Below are positions 49,521-59,142 of a DNA stretch of 64,000 nucleotides, piece after piece. Each line of letters opens with the position of its first letter. Positions within the stretch are counted from its first letter, which is position 1. Source of the stretch: Jeongeupia naejangsanensis. Lineage in GTDB: Bacteria > Pseudomonadota > Gammaproteobacteria > Burkholderiales > Chitinibacteraceae. The DNA lies in the NCBI RefSeq assembly GCF_016865585.1, contig NZ_JAESND010000010.1:1-64000 (forward strand), written 5' to 3'. Below the pieces are notes generated by a model. It searched no databases and was not told the origin of the DNA. It worked only from the letters and a program-made list of their open reading frames with translations. The position numbers were made by a program, and so were the translations under genes.

Positions 49521-50401
49521 CGTTGCAAAACCTCGGCGACGCCGGACCCGACCGCCGCTTGCCACGCCGGCAAGCTCGTCCCCAGCACACGGCACAGCTT
49601 GCCGGGATCAAGTCGTGCGCGTGGCGGCCTGGTGGCTGCCTGAGGATAATCGGCGGAAGTAATCGGACGCACCTGCGCCCAGCCGACACCGGGCTGCAGG
49701 CTTGCAGCATGCTCAAGCAACATCTGCGCAAACCCGAACCAGCTGGTCACGCCACCGGCACTCAGGTGGTAGGTGCCTGACACAACGGACGACGGCGACG
49801 AAGCATGGCGCCGCAGCAGGTCCGCACTCGTGTCGGCGATCAGGCCGGCATGTGTCGGCGCGCCGAACTGGTCGTCCACGACACGCAATACTGCGCGCTC
49901 GCGCCCCAGCCGCAGAATGGTCGTGAGGAAGTTGTCGCCCAATGCCGAATACACCCAGCCGGTGCGCAGGATCAGGTGCCGGCAGCCACTGGCGCCAATC
50001 GCCAGATCACCATCGAGCTTGCTGCGGCCGTAGACCGACAACGGCGATGGCATATCCGTTTCGACATAAGGTATTTCGCTTTGTCCGTCGAACACATAGT
50101 CGGTCGAATAGTGCAGCAACAAGGCGTCGTGACTCGCGGCCCACGCCGCCATTGCCGCCGGTGCAGTCGCGTTGACCGCAAAAGCCGTACCGGCATCGGT
50201 TTCGGCCCGATCGACCGCGGTGTACGCGGCAGCATTGACGATCACGTCGGGGCGAATCCGGTCGAGGAAGGTGCGCAACGCAGCGAGGTCGGTCAGATCA
50301 CAAGTACGCCGGTCGACAGGTATGACTTCACCCAAAGCAGCGAGAGGGATTCGCAGGCTCAGGCCGAGCTGGCCAGCTGCACCGAGCAGCAGCAACCGCA
50401 T
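49517..50401 (-). CDS. rfbD: dTDP-4-dehydrorhamnose reductase
   Basis: SDR of 294 aa for the last step to dTDP-L-rhamnose. GAAGQLG nucleotide-binding motif near residue 7, YSTDYVFDG, and the YGRSKLDGD Tyr-Lys pair are present. ATG 50401 overlaps the rfbB stop by one base. Confidence 0.95.
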   Translation of the reverse strand: MRLLLLGAAGQLGLSLRIPLAALGEVIPVDRRTCDLTDLAALRTFLDRIRPDVIVNAAAYTAVDRAETDAGTAFAVNATAPAAMAAWAASHDALLLHYSTDYVFDGQSEIPYVETDMPSPLSVYGRSKLDGDLAIGASGCRHLILRTGWVYSALGDNFLTTILRLGRERAVLRVVDDQFGAPTHAGLIADTSADLLRRHASSPSSVVSGTYHLSAGGVTSWFGFAQMLLEHAASLQPGVGWAQVRPITSADYPQAATRPPRARLDPGKLCRVLGTSLPAWQAAVGSGVAEVLQR

Positions 50402-51465
50402 CAACGCACCCCAGCATACTGCTGCGCCATCCACGCCGCATAGCCGTCGCGCGTCGCGCTCTGCAGCCATGTAGCGTTTGTCAGATACCACGACACCGTG
50501 TTGCGCAAGCCGCCCTCGAACGGCACGGCAGGTGCCCAGCCCAGCTCAGTGCGCAGCAACGTTGCATCGATTGCGTAGCGGCGATCATGGCCGGGCCGGT
50601 CGGCGACGTGTTCGATCTGCGCGCGATAGCTGCGTCCGTCGGCCCGTGGCTGCAGCTCGTCCAGCAAGCTGCACACGGTGTCGACAACCTCGAGATTGGT
50701 TTTCTCCTGCCCTGCGCCGATGTTGTAGGTCGCGCCCACCTCGCCGGAGGCAAGCACCGCGCGAATCGCCCCGCAATGGTCGCCGACGTACAGCCAGTCG
50801 CGCACCTGCAAGCCGTCGCCGTAAACCGGCAACGAGCGGCCCGACAACGCATTCAGGATCAGCAAGGGAATGAATTTTTCCGGAAACTGGCGAGGCCCGA
50901 AGTTGTTCGAGCAGCGCGTCGTCAGCACCGGCAGGCCATAGGTGTGATGCCAGGCCCGCACCAGATGATCGGCCGCCGCCTTGCTGGCCGCATAGGGACT
51001 GTTGGGCAGACAGGGATGCATCTCGGTAAATGCTGCGGCGTCCGGTTCGAGTGCACCATAGACTTCGTCGGTCGAAACCTGCATCCAGCGAAACGCGGCT
51101 TGCTGCTCTACCGACAGGTTCTGCCAGTAGTCACGTACGCTCTCAAGCAATGCGAACGTTCCGGCAATATTGCTTTCCATGAACGGAGACGGGTCGTGGA
51201 TCGAGCGGTCGACGTGTGATTCCGCAGCGAAATGGATCATCGCCCTTGGCCGGTGTTCGTGCAGCAGCGCGGTGACCAGTGCGCGATCGGCGATATCGCC
51301 ATGCACGAAGACATGGCGCGAATCACCGTCGAGCGCAGCCAGGCTCTGCCGGTTGGCGGCATAGCCGAGCTTGTCGACATTGACGATGCCTTCATCGCTT
51401 TGCGCCAGCCAGTCGAGCACGAAATTCGCGCCGATAAAGCCGGCGCCGCCCGTAACCAGAATCAC
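50401..51465 (-). CDS. rfbB: dTDP-glucose 4,6-dehydratase
   Basis: Extended SDR of 354 aa. GGAGFIGANFV, STDEVYG and YAASKAAAD are conserved. Starts at GTG 51465. First gene of rfbBDAC; divergent from rlhA across about 150 bases. The rhamnose genes are not inside the polysaccharide locus, and no rhamnosyltransferase is recognised in the window. Confidence 0.95.
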   Translation of the reverse strand: MILVTGGAGFIGANFVLDWLAQSDEGIVNVDKLGYAANRQSLAALDGDSRHVFVHGDIADRALVTALLHEHRPRAMIHFAAESHVDRSIHDPSPFMESNIAGTFALLESVRDYWQNLSVEQQAAFRWMQVSTDEVYGALEPDAAAFTEMHPCLPNSPYAASKAAADHLVRAWHHTYGLPVLTTRCSNNFGPRQFPEKFIPLLILNALSGRSLPVYGDGLQVRDWLYVGDHCGAIRAVLASGEVGATYNIGAGQEKTNLEVVDTVCSLLDELQPRADGRSYRAQIEHVADRPGHDRRYAIDATLLRTELGWAPAVPFEGGLRNTVSWYLTNATWLQSATRDGYAAWMAQQYAGVR

Positions 51466-51618
51466 CTTTGAAACTCATTCATCCGTTAATCCCCGAAGTA
51501 TACGGGCCAGCGCCCGTCTCGCCCATGTCCGCCAACGGCCGGGCATCGCAACACCGGAGCGCTAAGGCATTGATTCCGCTATACTTCCGCCCTTTCCCGC
51601 TTTACCGAACTGCCGATC

Positions 51619-53598
51619 ATGAGCCTGCCGCTGAACCACCTCGAACTCCTTGCCCCCGCCAAGACTGCCGAAATCGGTCGCGAGGCGATCCTGCACGGGG
51701 CAGATGCGGTGTATATCGGCGGGCCGGGCTTCGGCGCGCGGCACAATGCCTGCAACGACGTCAGCGAAATTGCCGGGCTGGTGAAGTTCGCACACCGCTA
51801 TCACAGCCGGATCTTCGTCACGCTCAACACCATCCTGCACGACGCCGAGCTGGAACCGGCGCGCAAGCTGGTGCACCAGCTGTACGATGCCGGCGTCGAT
51901 GCGCTTATCGTTCAGGACATGGGCCTACTCGAACTCGACCTGCCGCCGATCCAGATCCACGCCAGCACGCAGTGCGACATCCGCACGCCGGAGAAGGCGC
52001 GCTTTCTGGCCGACGCCGGTTTCTCGCAGGTGGTACTGGCGCGCGAGCTGACGCTGCAGCAGATCGCCAGGGTCCGCGACAAGCTGCCGCTGGATACAAC
52101 GATCGAGTTCTTCATCCACGGCGCGCTGTGCGTCGCCTATTCGGGCCAGTGCAACATCAGCCACGCCGATACCGGCCGCAGCGCCAACCGTGGCGACTGC
52201 TCGCAGGCCTGCCGGCTGCCGTACACGCTGTCCGACCAGCAGGGCCGAGTCGTCGCGTTCGACAAGCACCTGCTGTCGATGAAGGACAACGACCAGAGCG
52301 CCAACCTCGAAGCCTTGATCGACGCCGGTGTGCGCAGCTTCAAGATCGAGGGCCGCTACAAGGACATGGGCTATGTGAAGAACATCACCGGCCACTACCG
52401 CGTGCTGCTCGACGAGATCCTCGAGCGCCGGCCCGAGCTTATCAGGGCGTCCAGCGGCAGCACCGAGCTGTACTTCGCGCCCGACGTCGACAAGAACTTC
52501 CACCGTGGCCATACCGACTACTTCGTCAACGGCCGCGAGGAAGGCGATATCGGAGCCTTCGATTCGCCGAAGTACGTCGGCGTCGAACTCGGCACGGTGA
52601 CCAAGATCGGGCCAAAGTCTTTCGAGATCGAAGCCAATGCGCCGCTGTCCAACGGCGACGGCCTCAACTACATGCAGAAGCGCGAGGTGTTCGGCGTGCA
52701 GGCAAATACCGTCGAAAAGATCGGTGCCGGTGAAGACGGCGGCACGATCTGGCGCGTGTTCCCGAACGAAGCGATGGCCACCCTCAAGGGACTGAAAGCC
52801 GGCAGCCGCATCCACCGCAACCGCGACCACGGCTGGGAAAAGGCGCTGGCGCAGAAGTCGTCCGACCGCCGTATCGGTGCATGGCTCGATCTGGCCGACA
52901 CCGCCGACGGCCTCGCGCTGACGGTGACCGACGAGGACGGCATCAGCGCCACCGCCTGTACCTCGCTGGCGCTCGAACCGGCCAAGGATGCCGCCCGGGC
53001 CGAAGCGGGCCTGAAGGACAGCCTCGCCAAGCTCGGCAATACGATGTTCAGCGCACACGACGTATCGCTGCGGCTGGCGCAGCCATGGTTCGTACCGAAC
53101 TCGGTGATCAACGCGCTGCGCCGTGACGCGATCGAACAGCTCGAAGCCGCCCGCATCGCTGCGTGGGCCCGCCCCGAGCGCAAGGCGCCGGTCGAACCGC
53201 CGGTCGCCTATCCAGAAACGTCGCTCAGTTATCTGGCCAACGTCTACAACGACGCGGCGCGGACCTTCTACACCAAGCACGGCGTGCAGCTGATCGCCGC
53301 CGCGTACGAGGCGCACGAGGAACCGGGCGAAGTCAGCGTGATGATCACCAAGCACTGCCTGCGCTTTTCGTACAACCTGTGTCCGAAGCAGGCCAAGGGC
53401 GTGATCGGCGTGAAGGGCCAGATCCGCGCCGAACCGATGACGCTGAAGTCCGGCAGCGAGACCTACACGCTGAAGTTCGACTGCAAACCGTGCGAGATGC
53501 ACGTGATCGGCAAGATGAAGCCGCACATCTTCAAGTCGGCCCCGCCGACGAGCGTGCCGGTGTCGCCGATCACCTTCCACAAGGCCCGACCGGCTTAA
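51619..53598 (+). CDS. rlhA: U32 family 23S rRNA hydroxylase RlhA (YdcP)
   Basis: Protein of 659 aa with the U32 peptidase-like domain and a long C-terminal extension, matching YdcP/RlhA (about 653 aa) and not the shorter TrhP (about 450). It hydroxylates C2501 of 23S rRNA in E. coli. The motif DALIVQDMGLLELDLP is close to the E. coli protein, as is the SGQCNISHADTGRSANRGDCSQACR Cys-rich block (quoted only in part: the Cys residues of GDCSQAC). A C-terminal C..KQAKG...CKPCEMHVIGK segment follows. Convergent overlap with the next gene at TTAA. Confidence 0.92.
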   Translation: MSLPLNHLELLAPAKTAEIGREAILHGADAVYIGGPGFGARHNACNDVSEIAGLVKFAHRYHSRIFVTLNTILHDAELEPARKLVHQLYDAGVDALIVQDMGLLELDLPPIQIHASTQCDIRTPEKARFLADAGFSQVVLARELTLQQIARVRDKLPLDTTIEFFIHGALCVAYSGQCNISHADTGRSANRGDCSQACRLPYTLSDQQGRVVAFDKHLLSMKDNDQSANLEALIDAGVRSFKIEGRYKDMGYVKNITGHYRVLLDEILERRPELIRASSGSTELYFAPDVDKNFHRGHTDYFVNGREEGDIGAFDSPKYVGVELGTVTKIGPKSFEIEANAPLSNGDGLNYMQKREVFGVQANTVEKIGAGEDGGTIWRVFPNEAMATLKGLKAGSRIHRNRDHGWEKALAQKSSDRRIGAWLDLADTADGLALTVTDEDGISATACTSLALEPAKDAARAEAGLKDSLAKLGNTMFSAHDVSLRLAQPWFVPNSVINALRRDAIEQLEAARIAAWARPERKAPVEPPVAYPETSLSYLANVYNDAARTFYTKHGVQLIAAAYEAHEEPGEVSVMITKHCLRFSYNLCPKQAKGVIGVKGQIRAEPMTLKSGSETYTLKFDCKPCEMHVIGKMKPHIFKSAPPTSVPVSPITFHKARPA

Positions 53599-54185
53599 GC
53601 CTTCGGCACGATTGCCTGCGCAACGTCATCCAGGCCGACGACGCGCAGGCGCGGCCAGATGGCCAGCCAGCGTTTGGTCGCGATCCGCGCCGCAAACACC
53701 TCCGGCTTCGGGCGCTTGGCGTTCAAGGTGATGTGCAGCTGCTGCAATGGCGCCAGCCCGAACGGTGCCAGCAACCGCAGTTCGCCATCCGGCTGCAGCC
53801 GTACGCCGACGGCGGTCTCGCGCTCGACCCAGTACGACATCGCATCCGCACAGCTTCGGTAAGGCGCATCGCCGTTGCGGACGTGCATGCGCGCCTGGTT
53901 CTTCACCGACCACGGCAGCGGCAGCATCCGCTGAAGCCGTTGCTCCAGCGCCGCGTCGGTGCCGGGATCGAGGCAGTCCGGATTCCAGTAGATCAGGTCG
54001 ATATCGGCCAGCGGTGTCGCCACCGGATGATCGTGCAGCCGGTCCCAGACCAGATTGCGCTCGAAGCCGGCGGCCAGACACCAGTCCGGCAGGTTCAGGC
54101 TGGCTGCGGCCTGCAGCGCCGCAATGCGTTGCGCATCGGCGCGCAACCAGGCGACCAGCTGCGCCGCGAACGCCGACTCATTCAC
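53595..54185 (-). CDS. Nucleotidyltransferase family protein (DUF925/COG3575-like)
   Basis: Protein of 196 aa. It has an ADIDLIYWNP Asp-rich segment and VKNQARMH, typical of the nucleotidyltransferase family formerly DUF925. Activity unknown. GTG start at 54185 overlaps the ndpA end. Its stop overlaps the rlhA stop. Confidence 0.82.
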   Translation of the reverse strand: MNESAFAAQLVAWLRADAQRIAALQAAASLNLPDWCLAAGFERNLVWDRLHDHPVATPLADIDLIYWNPDCLDPGTDAALEQRLQRMLPLPWSVKNQARMHVRNGDAPYRSCADAMSYWVERETAVGVRLQPDGELRLLAPFGLAPLQQLHITLNAKRPKPEVFAARIATKRWLAIWPRLRVVGLDDVAQAIVPKA

Positions 54186-55191
54186 GATCGCCGAGCAGCG
54201 CCCGTCGCAACCCTTCGGGAATCTCGGTCAGGATCAGCGTGCCGTTGTCGCGGTCGTAGATCACCTGCCCGCTGCGCAAGCTGTTGCGGTCGAATTCGAT
54301 CTTCCAGTGATCGGCGGCGGCCTTGAAGTGCGTCAGCGGCCGAATCGCGCGGCGGTCGGGGACGAAGTCCCTGGCAATCCTGCTCTCGTCATCGTTCAAC
54401 GCCTCGCGCAACAGGCCTGGCGCGTCGGGCCACGCCTGTTCGACCAGGGTGTCGAGGCTGACCGGCTCGCCGGCGTCGCCCCGCTCGTCCAGATAACCGT
54501 GCGCGCGCTCGAACAGCGCATCGCGGGTTTCGGTCGGCATCGCCTGGCGCTCGGCAAACTCCGCCAGCCCCTGGACCAGTTTCTGGGTTTCCTTAAGCGC
54601 GATGACGACGTCGTTGCAGCCGAGAAAGCGCTTGAAGTAGTTGGCGACATCGCCGCGGCCCTTGAGGAAGCTGATGCAGCGCTCTACGCCACGCTGCCAT
54701 GCCGACAGATCGATGCGGCCGGCGACGCGCAGGTTGGCCAGATCGAGATAGGGGCTGTCGACGATCGAGAGTCCGTCGCCGATCGCGGTACCCAGCGCTT
54801 CGCTGGCGAGCGCGACGAACAGGTAGTCGTTGTCGGCGTGCTCGACGCGGGCGATCAGCACATAGCCGCCGGCGGCGAGCGGCTCGGCTTCGATGCTGGC
54901 CAGCAGCTGCTGCATCATCAGTCTGGAGAGCATGAGGAAGTCGATCGCGCCGTCGACCACGTGCTGGCGCAGCAGGCGCGGCATCGGAAAGCTGTCCTCG
55001 TCATCCTCGAAACGGCCAAAGCCCTTGCCGCTGCGCTCGCTGTAGCGGTCGACCAGCTGGTCGACCAGTTGCAGCGCGGCAGGCGAAACCGGGATTTCGG
55101 CATCGCGCAGCTGCATCGACGCCGGCCCTTGCGGAGCCTTGATCAGGTGGTGGACGACGAAGTTGCGGAGGACGTGGTCAGCGGTAGACAT
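54178..55191 (-). CDS. ndpA: Nucleoid-associated protein YejK/NdpA
   Basis: Soluble protein of 337 aa of the NdpA family, which associates with DNA. It begins with VLRNFVVHHL, has long alpha/beta segments and ends RRALLGDRE. Full length for the family. It is read before the nucleotidyltransferase gene; promoter not clear. Confidence 0.9.
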   Translation of the reverse strand: MSTADHVLRNFVVHHLIKAPQGPASMQLRDAEIPVSPAALQLVDQLVDRYSERSGKGFGRFEDDEDSFPMPRLLRQHVVDGAIDFLMLSRLMMQQLLASIEAEPLAAGGYVLIARVEHADNDYLFVALASEALGTAIGDGLSIVDSPYLDLANLRVAGRIDLSAWQRGVERCISFLKGRGDVANYFKRFLGCNDVVIALKETQKLVQGLAEFAERQAMPTETRDALFERAHGYLDERGDAGEPVSLDTLVEQAWPDAPGLLREALNDDESRIARDFVPDRRAIRPLTHFKAAADHWKIEFDRNSLRSGQVIYDRDNGTLILTEIPEGLRRALLGDRE

Positions 55192-55246
55192 GCGGGTATC
55201 GGATCAGGCCAAACCGCCATTCTCCCACGGACAAGCATCAAAAAAA

Positions 55247-55270
55247 TGGCCAGCCGACAAGGGCTGGCCA
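55247..55270 (-). terminator. Terminator after the pilin operon
   Basis: A 9-bp stem (55247-55255 with 55262-55270, loop GACAAG). On the minus strand it is followed by TTTTTTT, so it ends the pilin operon. Confidence 0.88.
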
Positions 55271-55288
55271 GGTTAGGTGCGATGCGAG

Positions 55289-57529
55289 TTACAGGTACCT
55301 GCTCCACATCACGCTCGCCTTCGTACCACCGCTACCGCTACCCGATGTAGAAGTGCAACCGGTACCCGGTGCATAGTCCTGATCCTCACTCACCCCAGTC
55401 CTGATGATTTTTACACCGCCATTACCAATGGTTGTCGTACTGGACTGATTTGCACCAACAGTCATCGAGCCATACACCGTCGTCAATGCGCCGTCGAAGT
55501 TCACCGCCTTGCCAAGGACGATGTTGCCATGAACCTCCCAACCACTGGACTTCAAACCGTCATCGGTAAGAATCGCCATATTGCCACTCGGCATACCAGT
55601 GCGCTCCTTGCCGCCTGAATCAGTCCATTTCTTGAACTTGGACGGTATCGTACTTTTATCGCACAAATTATCCGGATAAAGTGCTCCATCGCAAATGGCG
55701 GATGACGTTGAAAAATTAGGAGCATATAGGGGACCGTGGCCACTGCTCGTCAATGTCACCTGACCGACAGCCCAGATCCCGTTGAACAGCGTACGGCTAT
55801 TGACGACACCATTGATCATCACAGGCCCGTCAAACCATAGAATACCAACGGGCATTGCGTTGATCCCGGTAAAATCCCAACCGGTATTTTTGTTAGTCCC
55901 TGCATTTCTGGCACAATGCGCATTTTGCCACTCACATTGTAGAAATGCGCTACCCCCAATAGTTCTCATATCCGTGGTTTTGAGATTGTACGGTCCCGTC
56001 GGGATCAGTTCATTGCCAGAGGATTTCTTTACATTTTGAATGAGCAGCATCGGATCGCCCGAACTGGCATCAAAATAGAAAACGTAGTTCGCTTGACTCT
56101 TCAATCCGGCAACATTGATCGGCTCGACTCGGGTATCGCAATAGGGAACACCCGGTAACCCCGGCGAAGCATTGCTCACATTGGTGCGCAGATTTGCAAA
56201 CGCAGTTGGTGTGCTGACAAAGTTCTTGCCCTGCTTCGTCACCAGATAACTTTCACCAACAATCGAGCTGCTGTTTTTAACCGTCAAATCCGATTGATTA
56301 CCAAGAACCGATACGTTACCGCCTCCCTGCAAAAGATCGATTTTGGAGCCGTACATTTCCACATTGCCAAATGCCTTCAAGGTAGCAAACATACCAATGT
56401 TATTAGTTTTCATATAAATATCGTTACCCCACAGCAAATCTGCCGTACTGGGCACGACAACATCAATACGTCCGCCGTATACCGAGTCGAAAACGAGCGT
56501 AAAACTGGCCGGCAGCTCCCCTGTACCTGCCAATCTGGTTGCGCTGGTTACGGTAATCACGCCATTGCTGACGCTCACGTTTTTCGCCAGGTCCACCGCA
56601 AATTCGGACTTCGACGCATCTGCCATTTTTATGACAATCACGCCGGCGCTAGGCGGTATGATTTTTCCATCCACCTGTTTCATGCCACCGACGATGGTCG
56701 TTCCCACCGCCCCTCCCACAGTGACCACATTGGCTTTGAACGCCCCAGCACGGATCGACTTGTACTTGCCGCCCCCCTGCTGCAAATCAACTTCCTTACC
56801 CCAAATATCGACATTCACAGGTGCGGTCATGCTTTGAGTGGTAATTTTTCCTTCCGAATAGATTTGCGCGCCATCACCAATTCCGCCGCCCGAAATGGAG
56901 ATATCGCCCTTGGCACATACGGAAGCATTGGCTTTCGTACCGTGACTAATGGAAAGAAAACCACTCACCGCCACGCTGTCGAGCAGACTTTCCGAAGTAA
57001 CAATATCCATGTTGCCGCCTGTGTAGCTCACGTCTCCGTTGAAGACGAGTGCATCTTTCGGCAGCTGCCCACAGGTTTGCGAGCCACCAGCGCTTCCTGC
57101 GGTAACCGAATACACAACCTTCACTGTCGAAGTCGATTTGGCTCTTGTTCCGTCAGCAGTCGTTCCTGTTACTTCAACCGTCAGTTGTGTCGGCGCGGTG
57201 GTACTGTCCGACCCCACGACCTTGGCGGCCACCCCGTCCAGCCCGGTCAACGTCAATGAAAGTGGCGCCGAAGTTGTCGCTGCAGCCAGCGTCTTGACTC
57301 CGGCAGCATCGAGATTGGTCAGATATGTCTTGACCACCTCCACACCGGTCCAAGCTTTTACTTGTGCCTGCGTCATTGCATGGGCCGACACCCCCTGCTC
57401 CTGAGTGCCGCGCACGTAATACACCGTCCCCAATACCGCCGCAGTCAGCGACAGGCCGGTCAGCAGCAGGATCAGGATCGTCGCGATACCACGTTGCGAT
57501 GCGGGTCGGGTTCGAAGCATGGGGGTCAT
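55289..57529 (-). CDS. Oversized pilin-like protein (PilX/PilK-type N-terminus, predicted beta-helical)
   Basis: Protein of about 746 aa with a prepilin-type N-terminus: basic leader RPASQRG, cleavage after Gly14, then IATILILLLTGLSLTAAVLGTV, a hydrophobic helix with Leu and not Glu at position 5 of the mature chain (as in GspK-type tip pilins). The rest is unusual: a large extracellular domain of short Gly/Ser/Asn-rich repeating turns (for example QGGGKYKSI and LLQGGGNVSVL near 50-base spaced blocks), which reads as a beta-helix or solenoid. PilX/PilK partners are about 160-200 aa, so this is three to four times the normal length. Last gene of the pilin operon; candidate tip protein. GTG 57541 is an alternative start. 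Confidence 0.8.
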   Translation of the reverse strand: MTPMLRTRPASQRGIATILILLLTGLSLTAAVLGTVYYVRGTQEQGVSAHAMTQAQVKAWTGVEVVKTYLTNLDAAGVKTLAAATTSAPLSLTLTGLDGVAAKVVGSDSTTAPTQLTVEVTGTTADGTRAKSTSTVKVVYSVTAGSAGGSQTCGQLPKDALVFNGDVSYTGGNMDIVTSESLLDSVAVSGFLSISHGTKANASVCAKGDISISGGGIGDGAQIYSEGKITTQSMTAPVNVDIWGKEVDLQQGGGKYKSIRAGAFKANVVTVGGAVGTTIVGGMKQVDGKIIPPSAGVIVIKMADASKSEFAVDLAKNVSVSNGVITVTSATRLAGTGELPASFTLVFDSVYGGRIDVVVPSTADLLWGNDIYMKTNNIGMFATLKAFGNVEMYGSKIDLLQGGGNVSVLGNQSDLTVKNSSSIVGESYLVTKQGKNFVSTPTAFANLRTNVSNASPGLPGVPYCDTRVEPINVAGLKSQANYVFYFDASSGDPMLLIQNVKKSSGNELIPTGPYNLKTTDMRTIGGSAFLQCEWQNAHCARNAGTNKNTGWDFTGINAMPVGILWFDGPVMINGVVNSRTLFNGIWAVGQVTLTSSGHGPLYAPNFSTSSAICDGALYPDNLCDKSTIPSKFKKWTDSGGKERTGMPSGNMAILTDDGLKSSGWEVHGNIVLGKAVNFDGALTTVYGSMTVGANQSSTTTIGNGGVKIIRTGVSEDQDYAPGTGCTSTSGSGSGGTKASVMWSRYL

Positions 57530-57537
57530 GGCGGAGC

Positions 57538-58284
57538 TCACGAGGCCAGGTGGATGTTGGCGAGGCAGGTGGTGCTGTTCATCTTGAAGTCCGTGCCCGC
57601 CGTCGTTGCATTGCTGCTTTGCATCGACAATTGGACGATCAGCCGGACCGGATTGGGGTCGACCGTCGCCGGTGTCGGCGTGGGCGCCTGGATGCCGAAC
57701 GGCGTGCAGCCCGCGGCGCCGGTCTTGCTGACGCTGATGCTCACCACGTTGGCAAGCACGCCGTCGGGCGCCGTGGCACCCGAGGGCAGGTTCGGCGGGA
57801 TCAGCCAGGCATCACCCGAGTTGAGCGTGAAGGTACTCCATGCAGTGGAAGCGCTGTTGCAGTTGGCGCCGCTCGCGGTGAAATACTTCAGCCCGCCACC
57901 GCTCGGCGCATACAGCAGCGCACAGCTCATTGCGCCGTCATTCATGCGCCAGAACAGTGCGTTGCCGGTCGAAGCCGTCGTCGACAGTGTCTTGGCCGTC
58001 GGCGGAGTGCTGGTGCTGTCGGCGACGCTGTCGTAGAGCAGCAGATCCTTGCTCAGGTCGACCGGATCGATGCCATAGCCGGCGCCTTGCAGCGAAGACT
58101 GGGCCGACAGGAAGCCCGTAGTCCGGTTGCCGTCCTGCGCAGCGCCGATCTTGCCGGTAACCGTGGTCTTCAGGGTCGTTTTGTACAGCGACATCATCGC
58201 CAGCACGATGATCATGGAGATCGTCAGGCCGACCATCATGCTAATGATGGATATCCCGCGCTGGGGGCGCATGGCCGGCATCAT
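57538..58284 (-). CDS. pilW: PilW-like minor pilin
   Basis: Minor pilin of 248 aa with leader ending QRG (Gly10) and mature start ISIISMMVGLTISMIIVL. Position 5 is Ser, not Glu. Matches PilW/PilJ-type pilins, about 250 aa. ATG 58284 overlaps the pilV stop (ATGA). Confidence 0.82.
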   Translation of the reverse strand: MMPAMRPQRGISIISMMVGLTISMIIVLAMMSLYKTTLKTTVTGKIGAAQDGNRTTGFLSAQSSLQGAGYGIDPVDLSKDLLLYDSVADSTSTPPTAKTLSTTASTGNALFWRMNDGAMSCALLYAPSGGGLKYFTASGANCNSASTAWSTFTLNSGDAWLIPPNLPSGATAPDGVLANVVSISVSKTGAAGCTPFGIQAPTPTPATVDPNPVRLIVQLSMQSSNATTAGTDFKMNSTTCLANIHLAS

Positions 58285-58736
58285 GATGCCGGTACCGGGG
58301 TCGTGCTGATGACGATCTGGCCGTTGCCGCCCAGCAGCTCCTGCGAGGCTGTTCCCGAATCGATCGAGACCGATACACCGGTCAGGACACTGTTGGCACT
58401 CAGCGTGACCGAACTTACGCCCGGCGCGCTCACGGTCACCGCAGCCTTGCTGCAGTTGACCGTGGACGGCAGCGCATTGCTGCCGACAGCAATGCTGGGG
58501 CTGGTGCCGCACAGCGCATCGACACCGGTCGTGGCCAGTTTCTCGCGAATGTCCGACACCGCCATGTTCTGGGTATTGGTCAAGCGTTGCCCGACCGCGG
58601 CCCGCGAGGCCGCGTAGGTCAGGCCCAGACCGATCGCAGCCATCAGGAGGATGCCGATCAGGGCTTCGAACAGCGCTTCGCCACGCTGGCGGTGCGGGCG
58701 GGCACGTTCAGTGCAGATTGCCGGTTGCCGATTCAT
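58281..58736 (-). CDS. pilV: PilV-like minor pilin
   Basis: Minor pilin of 151 aa. Long basic leader ending RQRG (Gly19), then EALFEALIGILLM. The first mature residue is Glu, not the usual Phe, but the Glu at position 5 is kept. ATG 58736 used; GTG 58745 possible. It overlaps fimT by 29 bases. Confidence 0.8.
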   Translation of the reverse strand: MNRQPAICTERARPHRQRGEALFEALIGILLMAAIGLGLTYAASRAAVGQRLTNTQNMAVSDIREKLATTGVDALCGTSPSIAVGSNALPSTVNCSKAAVTVSAPGVSSVTLSANSVLTGVSVSIDSGTASQELLGGNGQIVISTTPVPAS

Positions 58737-59142
58737 TGCCGTCACTCACTGTGTAGTTGGACGAAGTCGCCAGCCCCTGTGCGGTCAGGCCAAGCGTCCA
58801 TGCGGTGTTCGCACCGATCGTGATCGATGTGTTTCCTGATTTGCTCGCCTGCCAGACCGCGTTGCTGGCACCGCAGCTCGACGGTGCGCCTTCGCAGACG
58901 AAGAAGCTGTCGCCGGTGAGCGTCAGCACGGCGGCGGTCGCCGTACCGTCCTTGACGCCGTTAGGGTTGCGCAGCGCGATGGCCTTGGCATGGGCGAAGC
59001 CCTGCTTCAGCGTGCTTTCGACCTGCTGGACGCGCGCGCTCTGGCCCCAGCGCTGAGTGAACGGGATCCCGACCGCCAGCAACAGCGCAAGAATGGCGAT
59101 GGTGATGATCAGTTCAATGAGCGTGAAGCCCCGGTGGATCAC
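58708..59142 (-). CDS. fimT: FimT/GspH-like minor pilin
   Basis: Pilin of 144 aa. Short leader VIHRG, mature start FTLIELIITIAILALLLA, with Glu5. The rest matches GspH/FimT (about 150-170 aa). The GTG at 59142 overlaps the pilE stop (GTGA). Priming pilin of the operon. Confidence 0.82.
   Translation of the reverse strand: MIHRGFTLIELIITIAILALLLAVGIPFTQRWGQSARVQQVESTLKQGFAHAKAIALRNPNGVKDGTATAAVLTLTGDSFFVCEGAPSSCGASNAVWQASKSGNTSITIGANTAWTLGLTAQGLATSSNYTVSDGNESATGNLH

Noticed and set aside
51925-53580. Minus-strand frame of 551 codons
   Set aside because: Antisense to rlhA; His/Val/Gln-rich mirror composition.
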